Positions 6,878 through 14,662 of a stretch of DNA of 57,087 nucleotides are shown piece by piece. How positions within the stretch are numbered: the first letter of the stretch is position 1; each line of letters begins with the position of its first letter. The notes beneath the pieces are model-generated. The model had not been told where the DNA came from. It saw only the letters and a program-made list of their open reading frames with translations, and searched no databases. The DNA lies in assembly GCA_021793315.1 (NCBI GenBank), contig JAJYSZ010000007.1:1-57087 (forward strand), in the 5' to 3' direction. This stretch comes from Bacillota bacterium (lineage in GTDB: Bacteria; Bacillota; Sulfobacillia; JAJZYS01; JAJYTV01). Position numbers and translations under genes: made by a program.

Positions 6878-8118
6878 CTCGGAGACCACAGAGGAGCTGG
6901 CGGATAGTGGAGGATCGTGCACGCAAAACCTATTGGGGCCTTCTCGGACTCCAAGGTGCCGTGACCTTCAGTGATGCGGTGATGCCACTCGCGCTGCCCT
7001 GGATCGCATACGACCTCAGCAGGTCTTTGCCGCTGATGGCTGTTCTCTACGTGGTTGAGTCACTGATGCCGCTCGCAGTCGGCATCGGGATCACACCGTG
7101 GCTCGCACGGGTCGGACCGATGCGGGCCCTGTGGGCGAGCCAGTGGAGTCGTGCCGTCATGCTGGCCGGCGTGCTCGCTCTGTACTCCATTGGCTGGCGC
7201 GACGGCCTCTGGGCCTGGCTCTTCGCGACTGCAGGCGTGATCGGCACAGGCAGCGTGATGGCCGAGGCGTCCGTGCGTGCCGCCATACCCGCGAGCGGGA
7301 TCGCGTCGACGGCATACGCGAGCGGCTTCGAACGCGTCGGAGCCATCGTTCGGCTGACGGCAATCCCCATAGCAGGGGTCGCTCTCGGGGCTTTCGGCGT
7401 CCGCGGTATCCTGCTTCTTCTACTCGTGCTTGCGGCAGTGGTTGGCGCCTACGCCCCCACTTTGCCAACATCGCGTCCGGAGACTGCTCGGCCGGTGAGG
7501 GCCGTTCGTCCAATATCGGGATTCCGCCTGCTGTGGCAGCTCGGCCCGATCCGGTCGTTGGCAGTGCAGGCGATGGTCGGCAACTTCGGCAATACGCTCG
7601 TCATGAGCACGCTCCTCTTCTATCTGCGTGCGTCCCTCCACCTGTCCGCTACCGGCGTATCCCTGACGTTCGCGGTGATCGCCCTTGGCAGCTTCCTCGG
7701 TACGTTCACTGTCCTGCCGCTCCTCCGTCGCTGGCGCCGCGGCACACTCTACCCCCTGTTTCTAACGGGAGGACTGATGGGGCTATTACTTCTGCAGATC
7801 CATCAGCCTTGGGCGCCTGCGGTAGGGGAAGCGATCGTGTCGGTGTGCGACACAGCCTGGGTGGTGATGAGCACCGGCCTGAGGCTCCAGCGCATACCGG
7901 ACGGAGAGCGTACGCAGGTTCTTACGGCGTCACGTCTTCTCTCTAACTCCATCGTACCGGTTGCTGGGATCGTTGTGGCCACGTTAGGGCCGCTGGTTGG
8001 GATTCCAGTCCTCTTCCTCGTTGCCGCCATCGCCAAAGCTACAGAGGTTGGCGTGGCGAGCAGCTCCGGCATCCGCCACATCGACGCCGGCTACTGTTGT
8101 GCGCTCGGGTCAGCGTAG
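6874..8118 (+). CDS. MFS efflux transporter
   Basis: A 414-residue membrane protein with about 12 hydrophobic segments, starting GTG inside the marR stop (GTGA). The first helix (FSDAVMPLALPWIAYDLSRS) and the helix 7-12 half (LAVQAMVGNFGNTLVMSTLL) resemble the EntS/MdtH/tetracycline-type drug exporter branch of the major facilitators. The cytoplasmic loop after helix 6 is basic. Being co-transcribed with a MarR repressor and divergent from an acetyltransferase-MFS operon, it is most likely a proton-driven efflux pump induced by the compound sensed by that repressor. The substrate is not visible from sequence. The frame is intact, unlike the other MFS gene of the locus. Confidence 0.85.
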   Translation: MTRRPQRSWRIVEDRARKTYWGLLGLQGAVTFSDAVMPLALPWIAYDLSRSLPLMAVLYVVESLMPLAVGIGITPWLARVGPMRALWASQWSRAVMLAGVLALYSIGWRDGLWAWLFATAGVIGTGSVMAEASVRAAIPASGIASTAYASGFERVGAIVRLTAIPIAGVALGAFGVRGILLLLLVLAAVVGAYAPTLPTSRPETARPVRAVRPISGFRLLWQLGPIRSLAVQAMVGNFGNTLVMSTLLFYLRASLHLSATGVSLTFAVIALGSFLGTFTVLPLLRRWRRGTLYPLFLTGGLMGLLLLQIHQPWAPAVGEAIVSVCDTAWVVMSTGLRLQRIPDGERTQVLTASRLLSNSIVPVAGIVVATLGPLVGIPVLFLVAAIAKATEVGVASSSGIRHIDAGYCCALGSA

Positions 8119-8539
8119 ATCGCGGGTTCTTTCACCCTTCTCCGCCCCGCATGATGGTCGAGCCGGTTCCTGCCGCTGCGCGCACGCGCCTTGGGAATCA
8201 GGAAGGGTAGATGCTGCTCCGACGTCTCCCATAGTCACCGCAACGAAGGCGACCAGGTTAGCAGAATGCTCTGCCTCATCACGTATAGCGCACTCGACTG
8301 AATCGAGGGACGCAGGCGGCTACCTGCAGCAGGGATTCTACGTTTATGTTGGCGAAACAGCTCGAATGGCCTGATTACGTATACCGGAAAACCTCGACCA
8401 GCCGATACATAGCAGACTGGCGAAATCTGAAGCAAAACTGCGGATTGGCCGGATAAGTCCGCAGCACGCGAAAAGGATGCTGGTCGTGTGATCTGGGCGA
8501 TGGGCTTACGTCGACGTGACGGCAAGCAGGTCCGTCCAT
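8119..8539. other. Gene-poor stretch at accessory-region border
   Basis: No gene is convincing. A 36-codon open frame at 8346-8456 (MLAKQLEWPDYVYRKTST to a TAA) has balanced composition but no ribosome-binding site and no family match; it could be the tail of a lost gene. The GC content is lower than in the core region. Confidence 0.45.
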
Positions 8540-8578
8540 ACCCAGTTGCTCTCGTGGTGACGGCTCGTAGTGACGCGG
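8540..8578 (+). repeat. Direct repeat, copy 1
   Basis: A 39-base unit starting ACCCAGTTGCTCTCGTGG, containing two tandem near-copies of CTCGTGGTGACG. It matches the copy at 8803-8841 in 36 of 39 positions. The two copies flank a terminator and a tRNA-like fragment. Confidence 0.7.
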
Positions 8579-8609
8579 TACTTGCTAGAACCAGCTTAAG
8601 GCAAAGAGA

Positions 8610-8640
8610 AAACCCGCAATCCCTTGCGGGGAGCGGGTTT
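8610..8640 (-). terminator. Intrinsic terminator after tRNA-like fragment
   Basis: Read on the minus strand, AAACCCGC pairs with GCGGGTTT (alternative inner pairing CCCGCAA/TTGCGGG) and is followed by TTTTCTCTTT, a good U-rich tract. It lies five bases after the tRNA-like fragment, in the position of a tRNA operon terminator. Confidence 0.65.
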
Positions 8641-8645
8641 GACAC

Positions 8646-8686
8646 TGCCGCAGGAGGAGTCGAACTCCGACACGAGGATTTTCAGG
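8646..8686 (-). pseudogene. tRNA-Phe-like 3' half without CCA
   Basis: On the minus strand, CTGAAAATCCTCGTGTCGG is identical to the anticodon-loop (GAA), 3' anticodon stem and variable region of bacterial tRNA-Phe. It is followed by a T-arm-like GGAGTTCGACTCC and an acceptor-like TGCGGCA. The 5' anticodon stem is not complementary, the T stem pairs perfectly only if one G is added, and no CCA follows. The 3' half of a tRNA is the usual attachment site of integrases, so this may be an att remnant of a lost element. A degenerate tRNA is the other option. Confidence 0.5.
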
Positions 8687-8802
8687 CAAGTAGCTGCTCA
8701 AGCCGGTAGCGCCAGGCTCCTGAGGAGTCTCCGGTCTTGATGGGTCGCCAACCGTCCGGGGTAGGATCGCCATCGCACCAGCGCGCTCGTAGGCCCATGA
8801 AA

Positions 8803-8841
8803 ACCCAGTTGCTCTCGTGGTGACGCCTCGTGGTGACGCCG
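8803..8841 (+). repeat. Direct repeat, copy 2
   Basis: Second copy of the 39-base unit at 8540-8578 (three mismatches), 263 bases downstream. Here the internal tandem CTCGTGGTGACGC is better preserved. Confidence 0.7.
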
Positions 8842-8887
8842 GACTAAAACGCGGCATACCTCAGTAGGGATATCCGCTCTAGCAAAG

Positions 8888-8918
8888 CCTGAAACCCACT
8901 GCCATAGCGGGTTTCAGG
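8888..8918 (-). terminator. Hairpin after tRNA-Ala
   Basis: Perfect 10-base arms CCTGAAACCC and GGGTTTCAGG around an 11-base loop, nine bases after the tRNA 3' end. The U-tract on the minus strand is weak (CTTTGC), but position and stability argue for termination of the tRNA transcript. Confidence 0.6.
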
Positions 8919-8927
8919 TCTTCAATT

Positions 8928-9003
<76 letters not shown>

Positions 9004-9213
9004 GAAAAGCGCGTCCACGCGCACGCACGGCGCATCGGGCACGTCTGAAACTATACTCGAACGCAGGTCGGGCGGTCAAGCAATCAGACACCGACCTGCG
9101 GGCCTCCCTGCAGGCGCCTATTCCCGCCGTGTGCGGCCCATTGCCAGGCAAGCAGGCCACAAGCGGTGGAAGGTCCGGTTTGCCTGCCCGCCAGTTGCCG
9201 GTGCGGCCCAGCC

Positions 9214-11052
9214 TCAGTCGTCATCGTTCGGCTCGTCGTCGGCAAGGTGCATCGGCACCATGCCGATCACGATATCCGTCCGCCGCCGCAGAGCCGCTGC
9301 CAGCAGGCTGCCCAGCCGGTTGTGCAAGAGCCCCGTCAGTCTTCCCGTCGGCACCATCTCGGGGATGAGCACCACCAGGCGTTCGCCCTTCTGGCGTTCC
9401 AGCGAGTTGATGAAGCGGACGACCGGGCGGACCACCGAATGGTACTGGGACTGGAGCGTTACGAGCCGCACCGGCGGCGCCCACTTCTCCCAGGCCGCCT
9501 CGAGCACCTGGAGGTCCTGCTCGTCCTCCTCAAAGAAGACCGCGAGCGCGATCACATCGTCGCCGAACGCGAGGGCGTGCTCCAGGGCTCGGCGCGTCAG
9601 GGTCGACAGCTGCGGCGAGATCGGAACGACAATCGTGGGGCGCGGCTTTGCCACCACCGGCGCGGGCTGGACGCCCGGATGGAGCGCCTCGTCGACGCGT
9701 GCGTAGTACCGCCGCACCTGGCGGAAGAGCAGCATCAGCAGCGGGATGGCGAGCACGACGACCCATGCGCCTTCGAGGAACTTCGTCAGGACGAAGAGGA
9801 TCGTGGCCGCACAGGTGCCCACGGCCCCCACGGCGTTCAGTCCCGCGCGCAGAGCCCAGCCGGGAGGTCTTGTCCGCCACCAATGCACCACCATGCCGGT
9901 CTGGGACAGGGTGAAGCCCGTGAACACGCCGATCGCGAACATCGGCACGAGAGCCTGAGGATCGCCGCGCACCGCGAGGAGCAGCACCGCGGCGGCAATG
10001 GCCAGCACCCAGATGCCGGACTCGAACACCAGGCGGTCGCCCCGGATTGCGAACACATGCGGCAAGTAGTGGTCGTGCGCCAGCATGCTGGCCAGCAGGG
10101 GCAGCCCGCCGAACGACGTGTTGGCGGCCAGGCCGAGCACCGCCGCTGTGGCCAGCGAGACCACGTAATAGGCCCAGTCGCGGCCCACCGACGCCGCCAT
10201 CACCCGGCTGAGCAGCGTCTCGTGGCCGCCCGGGCGGACGCCGAAGCGTACGGCGAGCAGGGCGATGCCAAGCAGCATCGCGGCCAGGATGGCCCCGAGG
10301 AGCCACTCCGTGCGCTTGGCGCGCAGCTGGCGCGGCTGCCGGAAGAGCGGCACGCCGTTCGCGATCGCCTCGACGCCCGTGAGGGCGGTGCAGCCGGCCG
10401 CAAAGGCCCGCACCAGGAGGAGAGTGCCGACCGGCGCCGCTGCCTGGGCGACGCTCAGGTGCGCCTGGGACGAGCCGTGACGGAAGAGCCCGAACACCAG
10501 CACCGCGAGCAGACCGACGATGAAGAGCATGGTGGGCAGGAGGAAGGCGCGCGCGCTCTCGCCGACGCCGCGCAGATTCAGGAAGGAGACCACCGCCAGG
10601 AGCAGCATGCAGAGCGGCAGCGTCCAAGGCAGCAACGCAGGGAAGGCCGACGTCAGGGCACTCACGCCGGCCGCGATCGAGATGGCTACCGTCAGGATGT
10701 AGTCGACGATCAGGGCGGCGGCCGCCAGGTGGCTGCTTCTGGCGCCGAGGTTGTCTTTCGAGACGGCATACGCGCCGCCACCCTGGGGATACGCCTCGAT
10801 CACCTGGCTGTAGGAAAGCACGAGGAGTACGAGCAGACCGACGATCGCAAGCGAGATGGGCACCAGGTAGGGCAAGGCCGCCGCGCCCACCGTGACCAGA
10901 ACCAGCGCAATCGCCTCGGGCCCGTAGGCCACGGACGAAAGCGCGTCGAGGGAGAGGGCGGCGAGCCCCTCGGAGGTGCCGATCTCCTCCGCCTGCGCCT
11001 CGCGGCTTTTGAGCGGTCGGCCGACCATGAGGTGCCAAATGTCCATGCGCAC
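9214..11052 (-). CDS. kimA: KimA-type high-affinity potassium transporter
   Basis: A 612-residue APC-superfamily protein close in layout to Bacillus subtilis KimA (formerly YdaO). The N-terminus reads GRPLKSREAQAEE and then ALSLDALSSVAYGPEAI; YPQGGGAYAVSKDNLG marks the KUP/KimA fold. About 12 membrane helices fill residues 35-470, and a soluble domain (residues about 480-612, with PTIVVPISPQLSTLTRRA) follows. KimA imports K+ with protons and in Bacillus is inhibited by cyclic di-AMP, which also acts through a riboswitch in the leader. I could not find that riboswitch core in the 600-base upstream region. An amino-acid permease is the alternative, but the residues listed favour KimA. Confidence 0.85.
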   Translation of the reverse strand: MRMDIWHLMVGRPLKSREAQAEEIGTSEGLAALSLDALSSVAYGPEAIALVLVTVGAAALPYLVPISLAIVGLLVLLVLSYSQVIEAYPQGGGAYAVSKDNLGARSSHLAAAALIVDYILTVAISIAAGVSALTSAFPALLPWTLPLCMLLLAVVSFLNLRGVGESARAFLLPTMLFIVGLLAVLVFGLFRHGSSQAHLSVAQAAAPVGTLLLVRAFAAGCTALTGVEAIANGVPLFRQPRQLRAKRTEWLLGAILAAMLLGIALLAVRFGVRPGGHETLLSRVMAASVGRDWAYYVVSLATAAVLGLAANTSFGGLPLLASMLAHDHYLPHVFAIRGDRLVFESGIWVLAIAAAVLLLAVRGDPQALVPMFAIGVFTGFTLSQTGMVVHWWRTRPPGWALRAGLNAVGAVGTCAATILFVLTKFLEGAWVVVLAIPLLMLLFRQVRRYYARVDEALHPGVQPAPVVAKPRPTIVVPISPQLSTLTRRALEHALAFGDDVIALAVFFEEDEQDLQVLEAAWEKWAPPVRLVTLQSQYHSVVRPVVRFINSLERQKGERLVVLIPEMVPTGRLTGLLHNRLGSLLAAALRRRTDIVIGMVPMHLADDEPNDDD

Positions 11053-11408
11053 GCGGCCAGAGCCGCCTTCCCCCCTTAGGGCGGTTCCACCGTACAGTTT
11101 GTCGCTCAGGGACCGCGATGCTGCGCGCAGGCTCTTTTGGGCTGCGCACGGGCCAATCTTGCGGGCGGATGGCCCGCAACGGAACCTGGTGGCTCCCTTC
11201 GCCTTCCGGACGACGACGCGGCGCCAGCTCTTGCGTTCAGCAGGTAGCTATCCTGGTGCTGAGGCCAAGGATTTGCCGCAGGCGATGCGATCACCTTTCC
11301 CTGCGCAGCCGACGGCGAGGCTGCCGGGAGCCGCGGGGAGGGCGCATCCATCCCCAGAAGCTGGTGTTTCCTTGGGGTGGACGCTCAAGGTCGCCCCGCG
11401 TCCGCAGG
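11053..11408. other. Upstream region of the potassium transporter
   Basis: About 360 bases with no convincing gene. As the 5' side of a KimA-type gene it is the place where a ydaO-type cyclic di-AMP riboswitch would be expected, but the conserved GGGGUxAAUC-like core is not visible to me on the minus strand. Confidence 0.4.
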
Positions 11409-11672
11409 GCCTACGTCCTCACCCTGACCTTCAGCGACACGTCGCCGGCTCCTGGCCTTTCGGGTGCCGGCGGCGGAAGTGTTTTCGTCAAGGCGATCGC
11501 GGCGCCAGACGGGATCGGACGCCGTCGTCCTCCTGACACTCGACCCGGCCACGGCCCAGTACTGCACGGGCAGCATCGAACCCGCAGGGCAGCTGCCGTT
11601 CGTCGAGCTGCGGTTCGCGTCAGGGGCGACGAACCCGTCCGGCGTCGACCCCTTGCGCCTGGCGCCCCCGAG
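11409..11672 (+). pseudogene. Possible YtkA/FixH-like domain remnant with frameshift
   Basis: Two consecutive plus-strand frames read like one beta-sandwich domain: YVLTLTFSDTSPAPG and GGSVFVKAIAAPDG in the first, then SDAVVLLTLDPATAQYCTGS and LPFVELRFASG in the second. Removing one G from the GGG at 11511-11513 joins them as PDGSDAVV. The pattern (alternating strands, DPATAQY, TGSIEPAG) resembles YtkA/FixH-like extracellular domains. No start codon with a ribosome-binding site is evident, and the 3' end runs into the antisense alcohol dehydrogenase gene, so it would be a fragment. The identification rests on pattern only. Confidence 0.35.
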
Positions 11673-11673
11673 G

Positions 11674-12693
11674 TCAGGCGCCGCCCACGTCCAGCACCGC
11701 CGCGCCGTCCACGCGGCTGGCCTTCATGTCCTGCAGAGCCTCGTTCGCGGCGGTGAAGGGATAGGTGGTGAACTGCGCCCGGATGTCGAGGCGGTCGGCG
11801 AGCGCAATGAAGTCGCGCGCGTCCTGCGCTGTCAGGTTGGCGACGCTGCGCAGGGTGCGCTCGCCGTAGAGCAGGCTGTACGGCATGCTCGGAATGTCGC
11901 TCATGTGCACCGCGTTGATCGCCACCGTCCCACCGGGGCGCACGGCCTGAAGCGCCTGCGGCACCACGCTCCCCGCCGGAGCGAACGTCACGGCGGAGTC
12001 GGCAAGCTCCGGCGCCTCGTCGCCGGGCATGCCTGCCCAGCTCGCGCCCAGCTCGCGTGCCAGGCGACGGTGCGACTCGCCGCGCGTAAAGACGAACACC
12101 TTGGCGTCCTGGCGCGCGGCCAGCTGCAGCACGAGATGCGCCGAGGCGCCGAAGCCGAACAGCGCGACGGTCCCGCCCGGGTGGAAATCCGCCAGGCGCA
12201 GGGAGCGGTAGCCGATCACGCCGGCGCACAGCAGTGGTGCCGCCGCGTGGCTCTCCATGCGCTCGGGGATCGGCACCGTGTAGGCGGCCGGCACCGTCAT
12301 CCACTCCGCGTAGCCGCCGTGGCCGTGCAAGCCGTTGAACTCCGCCCGCTCGCAGAGATTCTCCTCGCCGCGCAGGCAGGCCGCACACGTGCCGCACGCC
12401 CTGCGCAGCCAGTAGGCGCCGCGGCGCGTCCCGATGGGCACGTCCGCAACGCCCGGCCCCACGGCGTCCACCGTGCCGATCACCTGGTGTCCCGGAACGA
12501 TCGGCAGGCGCGGCAGCGCGAGATCTCCCTCGGCCGTGTGGAGGTCCGTATGGCAGACGCCGCAGGCGTCCACCCGCAGCCGCACCTCGCCAGGTCCGGG
12601 TTCGGGCCGCGCGATCTCCCGCAGGGTCAAGGGACCCGCCGCTGTACCCTCCAGTGCCACCTGTGAGGGGCTTTCCAGCATCCAAGCGCGCAA
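11674..12693 (-). CDS. Zinc-dependent alcohol dehydrogenase
   Basis: A 339-residue medium-chain dehydrogenase. Catalytic zinc ligands are C44 in ACGVCHTDLH and the His of PGHQVIG; the structural zinc site is CGTCAACLRGEENLC. The NAD(P)-binding fold contains ALFGFGASAHLVLQLA (GxGxxG-like). The GHQ variant and overall length match the AdhA-like subgroup that oxidises primary alcohols or reduces aldehydes with NAD(P)H in the cytosol. It is a single gene, divergent from the aminopeptidase gene 146 bases away. Physiological substrate unknown; a role in aldehyde removal is a reasonable guess. Confidence 0.9.
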   Translation of the reverse strand: MRAWMLESPSQVALEGTAAGPLTLREIARPEPGPGEVRLRVDACGVCHTDLHTAEGDLALPRLPIVPGHQVIGTVDAVGPGVADVPIGTRRGAYWLRRACGTCAACLRGEENLCERAEFNGLHGHGGYAEWMTVPAAYTVPIPERMESHAAAPLLCAGVIGYRSLRLADFHPGGTVALFGFGASAHLVLQLAARQDAKVFVFTRGESHRRLARELGASWAGMPGDEAPELADSAVTFAPAGSVVPQALQAVRPGGTVAINAVHMSDIPSMPYSLLYGERTLRSVANLTAQDARDFIALADRLDIRAQFTTYPFTAANEALQDMKASRVDGAAVLDVGGA

Positions 12694-12839
12694 GGGAACA
12701 CTTCCTTCAAGACCAGAAGTTCACGACCCCGTCTCATCGTGACCCTCGCTCCTGCCTCGCGCAACGCCGTGGCCCTGCAAGGATCGGGCGGCCCCGGGGG
12801 CGAAGACGGCCTTACCGCAGCTCACAAGGAGATGGCACA

Positions 12840-13652
12840 GTGCGGGTCTACATTTCCGCCGATATCGAGGGTACAGCGGGCGTCAGCGGGCGGTCCCAGA
12901 CCGCGGCCGGCGCGGAGGGCTATCAGGCCGCCTGCCGCCTGATGACGCAGGAGGTCAACGCGGCGGTCGAAGGCGCGTTCGCGGGCGGCGCGACGGAGGT
13001 GGTCGTGAACGACTCCCACGGCCAGATGCTGAATCTGATCCTCGAGATGCTCGATCCGCGCGCGGACCTCCTGCACGGCGCGCCGAAGCCGTGGAGCATG
13101 GTCGAGGGCCTGGACGACTCCTACGATCTCATGGTCTGCACGGGCTACCACGCCAGAGCGGGCGCCGCCGGCACCCTCGCCCACACCTACAACAGCGCCG
13201 TCGTGCACGAGGTCACGCTCTCTGGCAAACCGGTCGGCGAGTACCAGCTCAATGGCTACTACGCAGGCACGTATGGCGTGCCCATCGGTGCGGTGACCGG
13301 CGACGACGAGCTCGAGCGCGAGGTGCTGGAGATCGCGCCGCAGGTGCACTTCGCCCGCGTGAAGGCCGCTCGCGGGCGCTTCGGCTCGCTCTCCCTCGGG
13401 GCGGAGCGTGCCCGCGCGACGATCCGCGCGGCGGTGGAGGCGGCCTGCCGCGCGCAGGACGTGCCCCGGCTCGTGGCCCCCGCGATGCCGGATCTCGTGG
13501 TCACGTTCATGCACGCCGGACAGGCGCAGGTCGCCGCGCTCTGTCCCGGCTCCGAGCGCGTCTCGCCGGTCGCCGTGCGCTTCCGAAACCCAGAGTTCCG
13601 CGAGGTCTTCCGGGCCTTCCGGGCCATGATCACGCTCGCGACGACCGTCTGA
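12840..13652 (+). CDS. M55 family D-aminopeptidase (DppA-like)
   Basis: A 270-residue protein starting GTG at 12840, eight bases after AAGGAG (12826-12831). It begins with RVYISADIEGTAGV. The zinc ligands of Bacillus DppA fall at matching places: D8 and E10, H60 (NDSHGQ), H104 (GYHARAG) and E134 (GEYQLN), plus the catalytic His at 115 (LAHTYN). The family removes D-amino acids from short peptides, probably during peptidoglycan or dipeptide recycling, and assembles as a decameric ring. No dpp transporter genes are nearby, so it is a stand-alone enzyme here. It ends in a bidirectional terminator shared with the rsfS side. Confidence 0.92.
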   Translation: MRVYISADIEGTAGVSGRSQTAAGAEGYQAACRLMTQEVNAAVEGAFAGGATEVVVNDSHGQMLNLILEMLDPRADLLHGAPKPWSMVEGLDDSYDLMVCTGYHARAGAAGTLAHTYNSAVVHEVTLSGKPVGEYQLNGYYAGTYGVPIGAVTGDDELEREVLEIAPQVHFARVKAARGRFGSLSLGAERARATIRAAVEAACRAQDVPRLVAPAMPDLVVTFMHAGQAQVAALCPGSERVSPVAVRFRNPEFREVFRAFRAMITLATTV

Positions 13653-13666
13653 GGAGAGCTGACGCA

Positions 13667-13700
13667 GGAAACCCGCCCCCATGACTGGGAGCGGGCTTCC
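13667..13700. terminator. Bidirectional terminator between convergent genes
   Basis: GGAAACCCGC and GCGGGCTTCC pair (one A-C mismatch) around a 14-base loop. It lies 15 bases after the aminopeptidase stop and 15 bases after the rsfS stop on the other strand, so it can serve both. Confidence 0.7.
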
Positions 13701-13715
13701 TTGGCCACTGCACGC

Positions 13716-14054
13716 CTATACCTCCGCCAGGCGCGGGGCGTCCCCCCACAGGCGCTCGAGGTCGTAGAAGCGGTGGGCGTCCGGCAGCATGACGTGCACC
13801 GCGATGTCGCGGAAGTCGGCGAGGATCCAGTCGGCGCCCTCGCGCCCCTCGCGGTGGTGGAACTTGCCGAGCTTCTCTTGCAGGGCGTCCACGACCGCCT
13901 CGGACTGGACCCTGTTCTGGGTCGTGCAGATGACGAAATAGTCCACGAATGGCGTGTGCCCGCGGACGTCCAAGACCACCACGTAGGGGCACTTGCGTTC
14001 ACGACAGGCGTCTGCGGCCAGGCGGGCGCGTGCGGCGCTGTTGTCTCTCTCGAT
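13716..14054 (-). CDS. rsfS: Ribosomal silencing factor RsfS, apparent ATC start
   Basis: RsfS binds L14 on the large subunit and blocks subunit joining in starvation. The core (VVVLDVRGHTPFVDYFVICT; DWILADFRDIAVHVM; YDLERLWGDAPRL) is typical. The first in-frame standard start (GTG 13982) would give 88 residues and remove the first helix. The frame stays open upstream (ERDNSAARARLAADACRERK), and an ATC at 14054-14052 lies exactly eight bases after GGGGAGGG (14063-14070), giving 112 residues, the usual family size. I therefore place the start at ATC. The out-of-frame GTG at 14059 is too close to that site. It follows yqeK by about 20 bases in the nadD-yqeK-rsfS operon. Confidence 0.85.
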   Translation of the reverse strand: MERDNSAARARLAADACRERKCPYVVVLDVRGHTPFVDYFVICTTQNRVQSEAVVDALQEKLGKFHHREGREGADWILADFRDIAVHVMLPDAHRFYDLERLWGDAPRLAEV

Positions 14055-14074
14055 GGCACCGTCCCTCCCCGGAA

Positions 14075-14662
14075 TCAGATGAAGCTGTTGTAGGTCGCCA
14101 CGGCGCGCGGGTGGATGAGGTGACCCTGCGAGGCGAGGTGCGCGAGCTGCATCTTGAGGCAGGTCGCGACGGCGACCCGGAGACCGTCCTTCGCGATGCT
14201 GCGCAGCTCTTCGACGCCGGGATAGTCGCGCGCCGGCTCGATCGCATCGGCAAGGAATATGATCTGCGCCAGGCGCCCCATGCCAGGGGCACCCGTGGTG
14301 TGCAGACGTACGGCCTGCAGGATTTCGGGGTCGTGCAAGCCGTCCTCCGCGAGGCGCGACGCCTCGATCGGGCCGTGCAGCAGCACCGGCGCCTGCCGCT
14401 CGATCCTCTCCATCGGAAGTTTGCGCATCAGAGCCTCCGCAAGCATGTCGGCGGGGCGCATCTCGCGTGCCAGATCGTGGACGATCCCGGCCAGGCGGGC
14501 CCGTTCGGGCTCCTCATCATAGTAGGCGGCGAGCTCGGCGGCCGCGTCGGCGACACCGAGGCTATGGGCGACACGCGCGGGCGTCAACGTGTTCTGCATC
14601 TTCTCGAGCCAGTCGATGTCCGCCAATCCCTGCTCTCCCCCTTGGGGCCTGTCTACAGCCAC
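14075..14662 (-). CDS. yqeK: YqeK-type HD-domain Ap4A hydrolase
   Basis: A 195-residue HD-domain protein. Metal ligands are visible: His in ARVAHSLGVA, His-Asp in AGIVHDLAR, His in VLLHGPIEA and VRLHTTGAPG, and Asp in FLADAIEP. YqeK enzymes cleave diadenosine tetraphosphate symmetrically to two ADP and always neighbour nadD and rsfS in Bacillota, as here. The start is uncertain: the frame begins at 14662, ten bases inside nadD, but a later in-frame codon before DWLEKMQ would also fit. The domain starts near residue 17, so both choices leave it complete. Confidence 0.9.
   Translation of the reverse strand: MAVDRPQGGEQGLADIDWLEKMQNTLTPARVAHSLGVADAAAELAAYYDEEPERARLAGIVHDLAREMRPADMLAEALMRKLPMERIERQAPVLLHGPIEASRLAEDGLHDPEILQAVRLHTTGAPGMGRLAQIIFLADAIEPARDYPGVEELRSIAKDGLRVAVATCLKMQLAHLASQGHLIHPRAVATYNSFI

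Noticed and set aside
8346-8456. Small plus-strand frame MLAKQLEWPDYVYRKTST
   Set aside because: Balanced composition but no ribosome-binding site, 36 residues and no family match; mentioned only as a possible gene tail.
8235-8645. A 136-codon minus-strand open frame across the repeat region
   Set aside because: It reads through the terminator and a direct repeat and has no recognisable domain; the repeat is also read in another long frame at 8585-8857.
8646-8740. Complete tRNA or tmRNA 3' end at the tRNA-like fragment
   Set aside because: No CCA, anticodon stem not complementary, and no acceptor partner found; only the 3' half matches tRNA-Phe.
9166-11079. Very long plus-strand open frame opposite the potassium transporter
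   Set aside because: His, Arg and Gln-rich shadow of the minus-strand gene in high-GC DNA; no domain.
11210-11350. ydaO or c-di-GMP riboswitch in the transporter leader
   Set aside because: Some GC-rich stems and GCAAAUCC-like pieces are present, but the conserved cores cannot be aligned by eye.
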